From: Halegenticoccus tardaugens
Lineage (GTDB): Archaea > Halobacteriota > Halobacteria > Halobacteriales > Haloferacaceae
Reading direction: 5' to 3'
Assembly (NCBI RefSeq): GCF_004116405.1
Contig: NZ_SDIC01000001.1
Coordinates: 310,001-374,000, forward strand
Length of the DNA: 64,000 bases
A model generated the notes under the pieces. It had not been told where the DNA came from and did not search any database. It worked only from the letters and a program-made list of their open reading frames with translations. Positions within the stretch are counted from its first letter, which is position 1; each line of letters opens with the position of its first letter. Shown here piece after piece: positions 18,177 to 26,240 of this stretch. Both the position numbers and the translations under genes were made by a program.

Positions 18177-19871
18177 ATGAAAGACACCACCTACACCGGC
18201 GCGGACCTGTTCGTCGACGCCCTCGAACGCTACGGCGTCACGCACGTCTTCGGCAACCCCGGCACGACGGAGCTGCCGGTGGTGACCGCGCTCGCGGACG
18301 GCGACCTCGACTACGTCCTCGGGCTCCACGAGGACATCGCCGTCGGGATGGCCGCGGGCTACGCGAGCACCCGACGGTACCACGGCCACAGCGACCCCGA
18401 CGTCCTCCCGGTCGGCGTCGTCAACCTCCACATCGCGCCCGGGCTGGCCCACGGGCTCGGCAACCTCTACGGCGCGAGCGTCGCGGGCGCGCCGCTCGTG
18501 GTCACCGCCGGCAACCACAGCACCGACTTCCGCCACGAGGAGCCGATCCTCTCCGGCGACCTCGTCCACCTCGCGGAGCGCTTCTGCAAGTGGAGCGACG
18601 AGGTGCTCGACGTGCGGGCGCTGCCGACGATGCTCCGCCGCGCGTTCCGCGTCGCGCTCACGCCGCCGACCGGCCCCGTCTTCCTCGGGCTGCCGCTCGA
18701 CGTGATGATGGCCGAGACCGACGCCGAGCCCGAACGGCTCGGCGCGATCCCGACCGCGGGGCGCGGCGACGCGACCCAGATCGGGCGGGCGGCGGACGCG
18801 CTCGTCGACGCGGACGATCCGGTGGTGGTCGTCGGCGACGGCGTCGCCCGGTCGGGCGCGGCCGCCGTCGACGCGGCGGTCGACCTCGCCGAGGCGGCTG
18901 GCGCGCGCGTCCACGGCGAGATCATGGCGGCCGAGGTGAACTTCCCGACGGATCACGACCAGTGGGTGTCGCACATCCCCCCGAGCGAGGACCTCGCCGC
19001 GACGATCATGGAGGCGGACACGCTCCTCTTCGTCGGTACCTCGACGAACACGACGCTGACGCGCCGCGAGAATCCGATCGTCCCGCCGGAGGCGACGTGC
19101 GTCCACGTCTCCGACGACGCCTGGGAGCTCGGAAAGAACCAGCCAGCGGACGTCGCGGTCCTCGGCGACCCCGGAGCGGTGCTGGGGGAGCTGGCCGAAC
19201 GCGTCGCCGACCGCCTCCCCGACGAGGTGCGGGAGGCGCGGCTGGAGCGCGTCGCCGCCGCGCGGCGGACGGCCGAGGAGCGGCTTTCGAGCGTGGGGAC
19301 GGGCGACGCGCCGGACGATCCGCGCGCCTCGAAGGCGGAGTTGGCCGACGCCCTCCGCGCGGCGGCGTCCGACGCCCTCGTCGTCGACGAAGGGATAACC
19401 TCGCGCTTCCCGCTCGTGACGCGGTGGCCGATGCGGGCGGAGGGGTTCATTTCGAACAAGGGCGGCGGGCTCGGTTACGGCCTGCCGGCGGCCGTCGGCG
19501 CGGCCATCGCGGAGGGGCAGCGCGACGAGCCGCGCGACGTGCTCGGCTTCGTCGGCGACGGCTCGTACCTCTACTACCCCCACACCCTCTACACGGCCGC
19601 CCGGTACGGCGTGGACCTCACGGTCGTGATCCCGGACAACCGGAACTACCGCATCCTGAAGGACAACGCGCTCTCGATCCTCGGCGGCGACGAGGACGAC
19701 TACGAGTTCGTCGGCATGGACTTCGAACCGCCGGTCGACATCCCGAAGAACGCCGAGAGCCACGGCGCGCGCGGCCGGCTGATCGAGTCGCCGGACGAGA
19801 CCGAAGACGCGGTCCGGGAGGCGATCTCGCGGCCCGGACCGGACGTGCTCGACGTGCTCGTCCACGACTGA
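18177..19871 (+). CDS. Thiamine-pyrophosphate enzyme, benzoylformate decarboxylase/acetolactate synthase-like
   Basis: 564-residue ThDP enzyme with the three-domain layout of the acetolactate synthase superfamily. The N-terminal PYR domain has FGNPGTTELP and the cofactor-activating Glu in LHEDIAVGMAAGYA (about residue 50). The central domain has VVVVGDGVARSGA. The C-terminal PP domain has GDGSYLYYPHTLYTAARYG and, about 25 residues later, DNRNY, the GDG-x(n)-N cofactor motif. The active-site segment resembles benzoylformate decarboxylase more than true AHAS, and there is no small subunit nearby. It follows the LLM gene by 52 nt on the same strand, so it is probably in the same operon. Confidence 0.87.
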   Translation: MKDTTYTGADLFVDALERYGVTHVFGNPGTTELPVVTALADGDLDYVLGLHEDIAVGMAAGYASTRRYHGHSDPDVLPVGVVNLHIAPGLAHGLGNLYGASVAGAPLVVTAGNHSTDFRHEEPILSGDLVHLAERFCKWSDEVLDVRALPTMLRRAFRVALTPPTGPVFLGLPLDVMMAETDAEPERLGAIPTAGRGDATQIGRAADALVDADDPVVVVGDGVARSGAAAVDAAVDLAEAAGARVHGEIMAAEVNFPTDHDQWVSHIPPSEDLAATIMEADTLLFVGTSTNTTLTRRENPIVPPEATCVHVSDDAWELGKNQPADVAVLGDPGAVLGELAERVADRLPDEVREARLERVAAARRTAEERLSSVGTGDAPDDPRASKAELADALRAAASDALVVDEGITSRFPLVTRWPMRAEGFISNKGGGLGYGLPAAVGAAIAEGQRDEPRDVLGFVGDGSYLYYPHTLYTAARYGVDLTVVIPDNRNYRILKDNALSILGGDEDDYEFVGMDFEPPVDIPKNAESHGARGRLIESPDETEDAVREAISRPGPDVLDVLVHD

Positions 19872-19958
19872 TCCGAACCCGGTCGCCGTCGAGAACGCAC
19901 TCCACGCCAGCGGTGGCGGGTGCGCGCCGTCGACGGTGGAGATCCCGGTGCCCCCGAC

Positions 19959-21428
19959 TCAGGCGTCCAGCGCGTACAGGTAGCCGGCGTCGGTGCCGAC
20001 GTAGGCCCCGGACGGAGCCGCCGCGACCGCCGCGAGCCCCTCGTCGGGGGCGAACCGCCACCGCTCGCCGCCGTCGGCGTCGAACGCGAGCAGCGCCCCG
20101 GAGTCCCGCAGCACCGCGAGCGGAACGTCGCCCGCGACGAGCGGCTCGACGCCCTCCGAGTCGAGTTCCGCCGACCAGCGCTCGGTTCCGCCCTCGGCGT
20201 CGAACGCGAACAGCTCGCGGCCGCCGGCGACGTACGCGCTCCGGGTGGTCGCGACCACGGCGCCGGCGGTTTCGGGGCCGGAGGCCCGCCAGCTGACCGA
20301 CCCGTCGCTCGGATCGAACGCGAGGAGCGCCCCGCTCTCCGTCGCACAGAAGAGCCGTCCGCCCGCGAGCGCGCGATCGGCGACGGGGCCGTCGTCCTCC
20401 GACGCCGCCGCGTACCGCCAGCGCTCCTCGCCGTCCGCTCGCTCGAACGCGACGACCGAGCCGTCCTCAGAGCCGACGACGAGCAGGTCGTCGGCGACCA
20501 GCGGTTCCGTCCCGGCGTACTCCGACGCGCCCTCCTTCGCCCACAGCGCCTCCCCGGTGCGTTCGGCCAGCGCGTACAGGCCGCCGGGCGTCCCCGCGTA
20601 GAGGGTGCCGTCGGCGACGGTTCCCTCGACCGCGTCGCCGAGCGGCCACCGCCACCGGACGTACCCCCCCTCGGCGCGCACGCCGAACAGCTCTTCCTCC
20701 GCGTCGGGCCGCCCGTCGGTCGTGCCGACGAAGGCGCTCCGGTCGGTCGCGCCGAGCACCGCGAGCCGCGGCCCGCCACGATCGAAGGTCCCCTCCCACC
20801 GCCCCTCGCCGCCCTCGCGACCGACCGCGAGCAGGCGCTGTCTCGCGTCGGTTCCGCCGGCTTCGTTCGAGTCGCCGGCGTCCTCGCTCGAACCGTCGCC
20901 GCTGTCGCCCCCGTCGTTTCCGCCGGCGTCGCTCGCTCCGGTTCCGCCGTCGCCGCCGTTCGTTCCGCTTCCGCCGTCGCTGTTCGATCCGCCGCCGACG
21001 ACGTAGACGACGTCGCCGCCGACGACGGGCGAGGACGCCGGCGGAACGGCGGCGTCGAACGCCCACCGTTCGCTCCCGTCTCCGGCGGCGACCGCGAGGA
21101 GGCGGTTTTCTCCGCCGTCGCCGCCCGACGAGACGCGTCCCGTCCCGGCGACGTACACGGTCCCGTCGACGACGGTCGGCTCCTGGCCGACGCGCTCGCC
21201 GACGTCGACGTGCCAGCGCAGCCGCCCGTGGGTCGTCGGATCGGGCTTGTCGGGGGCGGGCTCCGTGGTGTTCTCGGGCGAGTCGGTGCGCCCGTCCGTC
21301 GGTCTCCGGTCGGTTGACGTCGACGATCCGGGATCGTCGGGTCGGAAGCACCCGGCGAGCGACGCGAGGGCGGCCACGCTCCCGGCGCGGCGGAGGAGCG
21401 CTCGGCGCGAGGGGCCGCGACCGGTCAT
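19959..21428 (-). CDS. PQQ-like beta-propeller repeat lipoprotein with Gly/Ser/Asp-rich insert
   Basis: 489-residue exported lipoprotein. The signal is SRRALLRRAGSVAALASLAGC (Tat-like, lipobox LAGC), followed by a Ser/Thr/Asp-rich linker, then about eight PQQ-like blades (for example AGDGSERWAFD, ADGEERWRYA and EGGTERWSAEL). Between two early blades (about residues 145-198) is a low-complexity stretch made almost only of G, S, D, N and E, unusual inside a propeller. It is convergent with the TPP gene. It is the third propeller gene in 9 kb, which suggests local duplication followed by divergence. Confidence 0.87.
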   Translation of the reverse strand: MTGRGPSRRALLRRAGSVAALASLAGCFRPDDPGSSTSTDRRPTDGRTDSPENTTEPAPDKPDPTTHGRLRWHVDVGERVGQEPTVVDGTVYVAGTGRVSSGGDGGENRLLAVAAGDGSERWAFDAAVPPASSPVVGGDVVYVVGGGSNSDGGSGTNGGDGGTGASDAGGNDGGDSGDGSSEDAGDSNEAGGTDARQRLLAVGREGGEGRWEGTFDRGGPRLAVLGATDRSAFVGTTDGRPDAEEELFGVRAEGGYVRWRWPLGDAVEGTVADGTLYAGTPGGLYALAERTGEALWAKEGASEYAGTEPLVADDLLVVGSEDGSVVAFERADGEERWRYAAASEDDGPVADRALAGGRLFCATESGALLAFDPSDGSVSWRASGPETAGAVVATTRSAYVAGGRELFAFDAEGGTERWSAELDSEGVEPLVAGDVPLAVLRDSGALLAFDADGGERWRFAPDEGLAAVAAAPSGAYVGTDAGYLYALDA

Positions 21429-21591
21429 GGGGCTCGATCTATCCGTCGACGTAATGACTCTTTTGGAGGCAGATCGGGAAGGCGCACACGTCGCGGCGTT
21501 CGCGTCGCGCGCACGTCTTCGCTTTCGACGTCGCTCCCGCGACTCGTCCGCTCAGCGTCGCGGCGGGGTTCCTCGCGCTCGCCGCCGAGAC

Positions 21592-23007
21592 TCACCGTTC
21601 CTCCCGGACGCGTCCGCCGTCGATCGTCTCCGGGAACACCTTTCCCGGATTCAGCGTGTCCGTCGGGTCGAGCGCCCGCTTCACGGCGCGCATCGCTTCG
21701 ACGCTCGCCTCGCCGTGCTCCGCGACGAGGTACTCGCGCTTTCCCATCCCGATCCCGTGCTCGCCGGTCGCGGTCCCCCCGAGTTCGATCGCCCGCCGCA
21801 CGACCGCGGCGTACGTCTCCTCGCCGACCGCGACGTGGGCGGGGTCGGCCGGGTCGACGAGCACGGTGTAGTGGACGTTCCCGTCGCCGGCGTGACCGAA
21901 ACACGGCACGAGCAGGTCGCGCTCGGCGGCGAGTTCCTTCGCGTACCCGACGATCTCGGCGTAGCGGCTGATCGGGACGGTGACGTCGCCCGGGTGCAGC
22001 GGCCGGAGGTTCGGGTCCCACGAGTCGACCGCGTACGCGAGGTCCTTTCGCGCCTGCCAGAGGTCGGCCATCTCGCGCTCGTCGTTCGCGAGTTCGAACC
22101 GCTCTCCGTCGTGACTCTCGAGGATCGACCGGCAGAAGGCGATCTCCTCGTCGACGCCGTGGTCGGCGTGGAACTCCAGAAAGACCGTCGGCGCGTCGGG
22201 TAGGTCGGTGCCGCTGTAGGCGTTCGCCATCCGCGACGCCGTCCGGTCGAGGAGTTCGATCGTCGCCACGTCGACGCCCGACGTGACCGCGTCGGCGACG
22301 GCGGCCGTCGCGTCGTCGAGCGTCGGAAAGAGGGCGCGCCCGGCGCGGATCTGCTCGGGAATGCCGGCGAGCCTGAGCGTCGCCCGCGTCACCACCGCGA
22401 GCGTCCCCTCGCTCCCGACGACGAGCTCTTTCAGGTTGTACCCGCTGGACGTTTTGGCGGCCTTGCTCCCTGCGGTGATCACGGAGCCGTCCGCGAGCAC
22501 CGCCTCCAGTTCGAGCACCCAGTCGGCCACCTCGCCGTACTTCACGGTCCGCATCCCGCTCGCGTCGGTGGCGATCATCCCGCCGACGGTCGAGAACTCG
22601 CCCGACGACGGCAGCGGCGGGAAGAAGAGGCCGTGGCGGGCGACCGCGTCGTCGACCGCCGAGCCGACGACCCCCGGCTCCACGTCGATCTGGAGGTCCT
22701 CGGGCCACACGTCGAGGATTGCGTCCATCCCGGTCATGTCGAGGCTGATCCCGCCGCGGACCGGCGTGGCGCTGCCCTCCAGCCCCGTCCCGGCGGCGTA
22801 GGGCGTCACGGGCACGCCGCGCTCCGTCGCGGCCGCGAGCACCGCCGACACGTCCGCCGTCGACGCCGGCCAGACGACCGCGTCGGGGCGGACGCGCCGT
22901 TCGTCCGGCGTGCCCCAGTCCCCGGCGCGGGTTTCGAGGTCGGAGTCGCCGGTCGACGCGTCACCCGCGAGGTCGAGGTCGGCGAGGAACGAACAGTCGT
23001 GCGGCAT
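21592..23007 (-). CDS. FAD-binding oxidase, GlcD/D-lactate dehydrogenase type
   Basis: 471-residue flavoprotein of the glycolate oxidase GlcD / D-lactate dehydrogenase family, oxidising a 2-hydroxy acid at the membrane or through a partner. The PCMH FAD domain shows VPVTPYAAGTGLEGSA, LDMTGMDAIL, GGMIATDASGMRTVKYG and NLKELVVGSEGTL. The C-terminal domain has CFGHAGDGNVHY and GTATGEHGIGMGKREYL. No GlcE or GlcF (Fe-S) partner lies beside it, so D-lactate dehydrogenase is as likely as glycolate oxidase. An AT-rich TATA (GATTTATCC) is about 30 nt before the ATG, suggesting a leaderless mRNA. Confidence 0.9.
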   Translation of the reverse strand: MPHDCSFLADLDLAGDASTGDSDLETRAGDWGTPDERRVRPDAVVWPASTADVSAVLAAATERGVPVTPYAAGTGLEGSATPVRGGISLDMTGMDAILDVWPEDLQIDVEPGVVGSAVDDAVARHGLFFPPLPSSGEFSTVGGMIATDASGMRTVKYGEVADWVLELEAVLADGSVITAGSKAAKTSSGYNLKELVVGSEGTLAVVTRATLRLAGIPEQIRAGRALFPTLDDATAAVADAVTSGVDVATIELLDRTASRMANAYSGTDLPDAPTVFLEFHADHGVDEEIAFCRSILESHDGERFELANDEREMADLWQARKDLAYAVDSWDPNLRPLHPGDVTVPISRYAEIVGYAKELAAERDLLVPCFGHAGDGNVHYTVLVDPADPAHVAVGEETYAAVVRRAIELGGTATGEHGIGMGKREYLVAEHGEASVEAMRAVKRALDPTDTLNPGKVFPETIDGGRVREER

Positions 23008-23120
23008 GTGTTACTCGTGAACAGGGGGGTGCGGGGGATAAATCTACGCGACCGTCGGGACGGCCGTGCGGACCGCCGGTATCGTCCCCTTTTTTACCGC
23101 CGGACGTGGGAGTTGGCCCC

Positions 23121-24590
23121 ATGACCGACGCCGACGGTTCCGTCTCGTCCCTCGATCTCGACGGCGATAGAGCCGTCTCGTCCTCCGATCTCGACGGCGA
23201 CGATGCCGTCTCGTCCCTCTCCTTCGAGCACGTCCCCGAAACGGACCAGTCGTTCGAGAACGCCCTCGAAAAGGCAAGAAACGGCGAACGACTCACGGTG
23301 GCGGACGGCGTCGAACTCCTCGCGACCGGCACCGACGTTGAGGGCATCGACCCGGTCCGGAAGGAGCGGGTGCTGGAGGCCGCCGACCGCCGCCGCGCGG
23401 AGGTCGTCGGCGAGGAGGTGACGTTCGTCGCCAACCTCAACAACAACGTCACCACGGCCTGCAACACCGGCTGTCTGTTCTGCAACTTCAAGGACACCGC
23501 CCACCAGTTCGAGGCGGGCCACGAAGGCGACCACGGCGGGTTCACGAAGACGCCCGAGGAGTCCCGCGCGATCGTCGCGGACGCGCTCGATCTGGGGATC
23601 TACGAGGTGTGTTCGGTCTCCGGGCTCCACCCCGCGTTCGCGCTGAACGACGAGCACCACGAGATCCTGCGCGCGAAATCCGACGAGAGGGATCTGAACT
23701 ACAAGCCGCCCGAGGCGTACGAGACGGATCCGGGGACATACGTCGAGCAGATGCGGGCGATGTCCGTCGGCGGCGTCCACCTCCACTCGATAACGCCGGA
23801 GGAGGCGTACCACGCCCGCCGGGGGACCGACTGGACCTACGAGGAGGTGTACCGCGAGCTGAAGGCGGCCGGCCTCGACAGCGCGCCCGGGACGGCCGCC
23901 GAGATCCTCGTCGACGAGGTTCGCGACGTGATCTGCCCCGGCAAGATCGACACGCGGGGGTGGATCGACGCGATGGAGGGGGCGGTGGCCGCCGGCCTCG
24001 ACGTGACGGCGACGATCATGTACGGCCACGTCGAAAACGAGATGCACCGCGTCATGCACCTGAAGGCGATCCGCGACCTCCAGGACCGCACCGGCGGCAT
24101 CACGGAGTTCGTCCCGCTGTCGTTCGTCCACGAGAACACGCCGCTGTACGAGCGCGGGGTCGTCTCCGGCGGCGCGTCCGACGACGAGGACGAACTGATG
24201 ATCGCCGTCTCGCGGCTCTTTCTCGACAACGTCGACAACGTCCAGTCCTCGTGGGTGAAGTACGGGAACGCGAAGGCGCTGAAGCTGCTCAACTGCGGCG
24301 CGAACGACTTCATGGGGACGATCCTCTCCGAGGAGATCACGAAGCGCGCGGGCGGGCGGTACGGCGAGTTCCGGTCGTTCGACGACTACGTCGACATGAT
24401 CGCCGCCGTCGGCCGCCCGCCGGCCGAACGCTCGACGGACTACCGGACGATCCGACGGATCGACCTCGACGGCGGCCCGTACGGTCCGACGCTCGGCCCG
24501 AAGGCGGACGGGTCGCCGATGCTGGAACCCGCCCGACGCGGGGACGACGACGCTCGGCGCGAGGACGGCGCGGCGCGCGCGGACGACTGA
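23121..24590 (+). CDS. cofH: FO synthase subunit 2 CofH
   Basis: Radical SAM enzyme that joins tyrosine with the ribityl-uracil compound; with CofG it makes Fo, the chromophore of F420. 489 residues from the ATG at 23121; a GTG 15 nt further up is less likely. The SAM cluster motif is CNTGCLFCNF (Cys114, 118, 121). Further features are YEVCSVSGLHPAF, LHSITPEEAYHAR and TIMYGHVENEMHRVMHL. It is longer than the usual CofH because of ~60 N-terminal residues that include an 11-residue tandem repeat, and a charged C-terminal tail. A TTTTTTAC box ~25-30 nt upstream suggests a leaderless mRNA. It is divergent from the GlcD gene. Confidence 0.95.
   Translation: MTDADGSVSSLDLDGDRAVSSSDLDGDDAVSSLSFEHVPETDQSFENALEKARNGERLTVADGVELLATGTDVEGIDPVRKERVLEAADRRRAEVVGEEVTFVANLNNNVTTACNTGCLFCNFKDTAHQFEAGHEGDHGGFTKTPEESRAIVADALDLGIYEVCSVSGLHPAFALNDEHHEILRAKSDERDLNYKPPEAYETDPGTYVEQMRAMSVGGVHLHSITPEEAYHARRGTDWTYEEVYRELKAAGLDSAPGTAAEILVDEVRDVICPGKIDTRGWIDAMEGAVAAGLDVTATIMYGHVENEMHRVMHLKAIRDLQDRTGGITEFVPLSFVHENTPLYERGVVSGGASDDEDELMIAVSRLFLDNVDNVQSSWVKYGNAKALKLLNCGANDFMGTILSEEITKRAGGRYGEFRSFDDYVDMIAAVGRPPAERSTDYRTIRRIDLDGGPYGPTLGPKADGSPMLEPARRGDDDARREDGAARADD
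23142..23222 (+). repeat. 33-nt tandem repeat inside cofH
   Basis: Two full copies (23142-23174 and 23175-23207) and one partial copy of a 33-nt unit encoding an 11-residue block, VSSLDLDGDRA then VSSSDLDGDDA then VSSL. It lies in the N-terminal extension, before the radical SAM domain. The copies differ at several positions, so the repeat is not brand new. Confidence 0.85.
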
Positions 24591-24624
24591 TGGGCGTCCG
24601 ATCCCGGAGGGCGACCGCCCCGTG

Positions 24625-25179
24625 ATGGTCACGACCCACGCCGCGATCGGGTTGCTCCTCGCGCTGCCGCTCGTCGCGGTCGCACCCGAACTCGCCGCCG
24701 TCGGAGCGCTCGCCGCCGTCGCCGGCGGGGTCTTCCCCGACCTCGACCTCCTCGTCGGCGTCCACCGCAGGACGCTCCACTTCCCGGCGTACTACTGGCT
24801 CCCCGCGCTTTCGGCGTCGGCGCTCGCGCTCGCCCGCCCCGGGCCGGCGACGGTCGCGGTCGCCCTGTTTTTCCTGTCGGCGGCGGTTCACTCCGTCTCG
24901 GACGCCTTCGGCGGCGGTCCCGAACTCAGGCCGTGGGAGGCCACGTCGGACGAGGGCGTCTACCTCCACCCGAAGGATCGGTGGATCCCGCCGAAGCGGT
25001 GGATCCGGTACGACGGCGCGCCGGAGGACCTCCTGCTCGCGGCGGCGCTCTCGATTCCGGCGCTTTTCGCCTTCGACGGCGTCGTCCGCTCGATCGTCGT
25101 CGTCGGACTCGTCATCTCGGCCGCGTACGCCGCCGTCAGAAAGCGGATCCCCGAGGAGCTACTTGAGCGATTTCAGTGA
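24625..25179 (+). CDS. Membrane-bound metal-dependent hydrolase, YdjM/DUF457-like
   Basis: 184-residue integral membrane protein. N-terminal MVTTHAAIGLLLALP carries a His typical of the YdjM (LexA-regulated, PF04307-type) family, followed by GGVFPDLDLL with the conserved Asp pair; HSVSDAFGGG is a later conserved segment. Four or five hydrophobic helices. The role is unknown; the family is called metal-dependent hydrolase from its His/Asp motif. The start is ATG at 24625; a GTG directly before it is possible. It follows cofH by 34 nt and could be co-transcribed. Confidence 0.75.
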   Translation: MVTTHAAIGLLLALPLVAVAPELAAVGALAAVAGGVFPDLDLLVGVHRRTLHFPAYYWLPALSASALALARPGPATVAVALFFLSAAVHSVSDAFGGGPELRPWEATSDEGVYLHPKDRWIPPKRWIRYDGAPEDLLLAAALSIPALFAFDGVVRSIVVVGLVISAAYAAVRKRIPEELLERFQ

Positions 25180-25230
25180 CCGGCGCTGGACCCGAAGCCG
25201 ACCGGTGGAGGCGGACGACCGAGGGCCGGT

Positions 25231-26151
25231 TCAGTCGTCGGCCGGCGTCTCCGTCCTGCTCGCGTCGAGGTCGCCCCCGATTTCGACGCTGCCGGTGAGT
25301 TCGCGGAACGGGTACGGCATCTCGATCGCCTCGGCGTCGCAGCGCTCCTTGACCGCCTGCACGAAGTCCGAGCGGATCCGCGCGAAGTCGGCCCGTCCCG
25401 GGTCGGCGATCCAGAACCGGGCCTGGAGGCCGACGTAGGAGTCGGCGAGTTCGACGACGCGCACCGACGGTTCGGGGTCGTCGAGGATCCCCTCCGTCCG
25501 CGCGGCCTCGTCGAGGATGACCTCCGTGGCGTGGTCGATGTCGTCGTCGTAGCCGATGCCGAAGACGAACGTCTGTCTGAGCGTGTCGTAGGCGACGGGG
25601 TTCTTCAGCGGATTGTTGGCGAGACCGCCGTTCGGAACCGTGATGCGCTCGTTGTCGAACGTCCGGATCCGCGTCACCCGGAGGTCGACGTCCTCGACGC
25701 GCCCGACGACGTCGCCCTGTTCGATCCAGTCGCCGACCTCGAACGGCCTGTCCTTGAGGATGAAGATTCCGGCGACGAAGTTTCCGAGGAGGTCCTGCGC
25801 GGCGAAGCCGACCGCCAGCGCGACGGCACCGGCGAAGACGCCGAAGGCGGCGATGACTTCCCCGAAGCCGGCGACGGTGAACGCCACGGCGACGGCGAGG
25901 AGCCAGACGGTCGCGCCCGCGACGCTCTCCGCGAGCGACTTGACGGTCGCGTCGTGTCCGCGCCGGTCGAGCACCCGCCCGACGAGCGGCACGAGCACCG
26001 CCCGCCCGACGAGGGAGACGGCGATCAGCGTGACGACGAAGAGCGCGGCTGGGATGACGAAGTCCGCGACTACGGTCTGCGAATCAGGTAGCCAGCCGGG
26101 TAGCTGCAACAACACCGGTTCGACTGCGCCCGAAGCGATCTGCGTTGACAT
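25231..26151 (-). CDS. MscS-family mechanosensitive ion channel
   Basis: 306-residue small-conductance mechanosensitive channel. Three N-terminal membrane helices are followed by the pore-lining segment GVFAGAVALAVGFAAQDLLGNF, then the beta domain FEVGDWIEQGDVVGRVEDVDLRVT and a C-terminal alpha/beta domain, the full MscS core. An in-frame ATG 30 nt upstream (MNFPYYYTSF) is an alternative start; a TATTATA-like stretch falls between the two. The protein would release osmolytes on hypo-osmotic shock, important for a halophile. It is downstream of, and co-directional with, the FrhB gene. Confidence 0.93.
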   Translation of the reverse strand: MSTQIASGAVEPVLLQLPGWLPDSQTVVADFVIPAALFVVTLIAVSLVGRAVLVPLVGRVLDRRGHDATVKSLAESVAGATVWLLAVAVAFTVAGFGEVIAAFGVFAGAVALAVGFAAQDLLGNFVAGIFILKDRPFEVGDWIEQGDVVGRVEDVDLRVTRIRTFDNERITVPNGGLANNPLKNPVAYDTLRQTFVFGIGYDDDIDHATEVILDEAARTEGILDDPEPSVRVVELADSYVGLQARFWIADPGRADFARIRSDFVQAVKERCDAEAIEMPYPFRELTGSVEIGGDLDASRTETPADD

Positions 26152-26240
26152 GAACGACGTATAATAGTACGGGAAATTCATGCAAGAGTGCTTGGGCCGC
26201 GCGGATCGATCGACCGGGTCGTCCCCCGCCAGCCCGCCCC

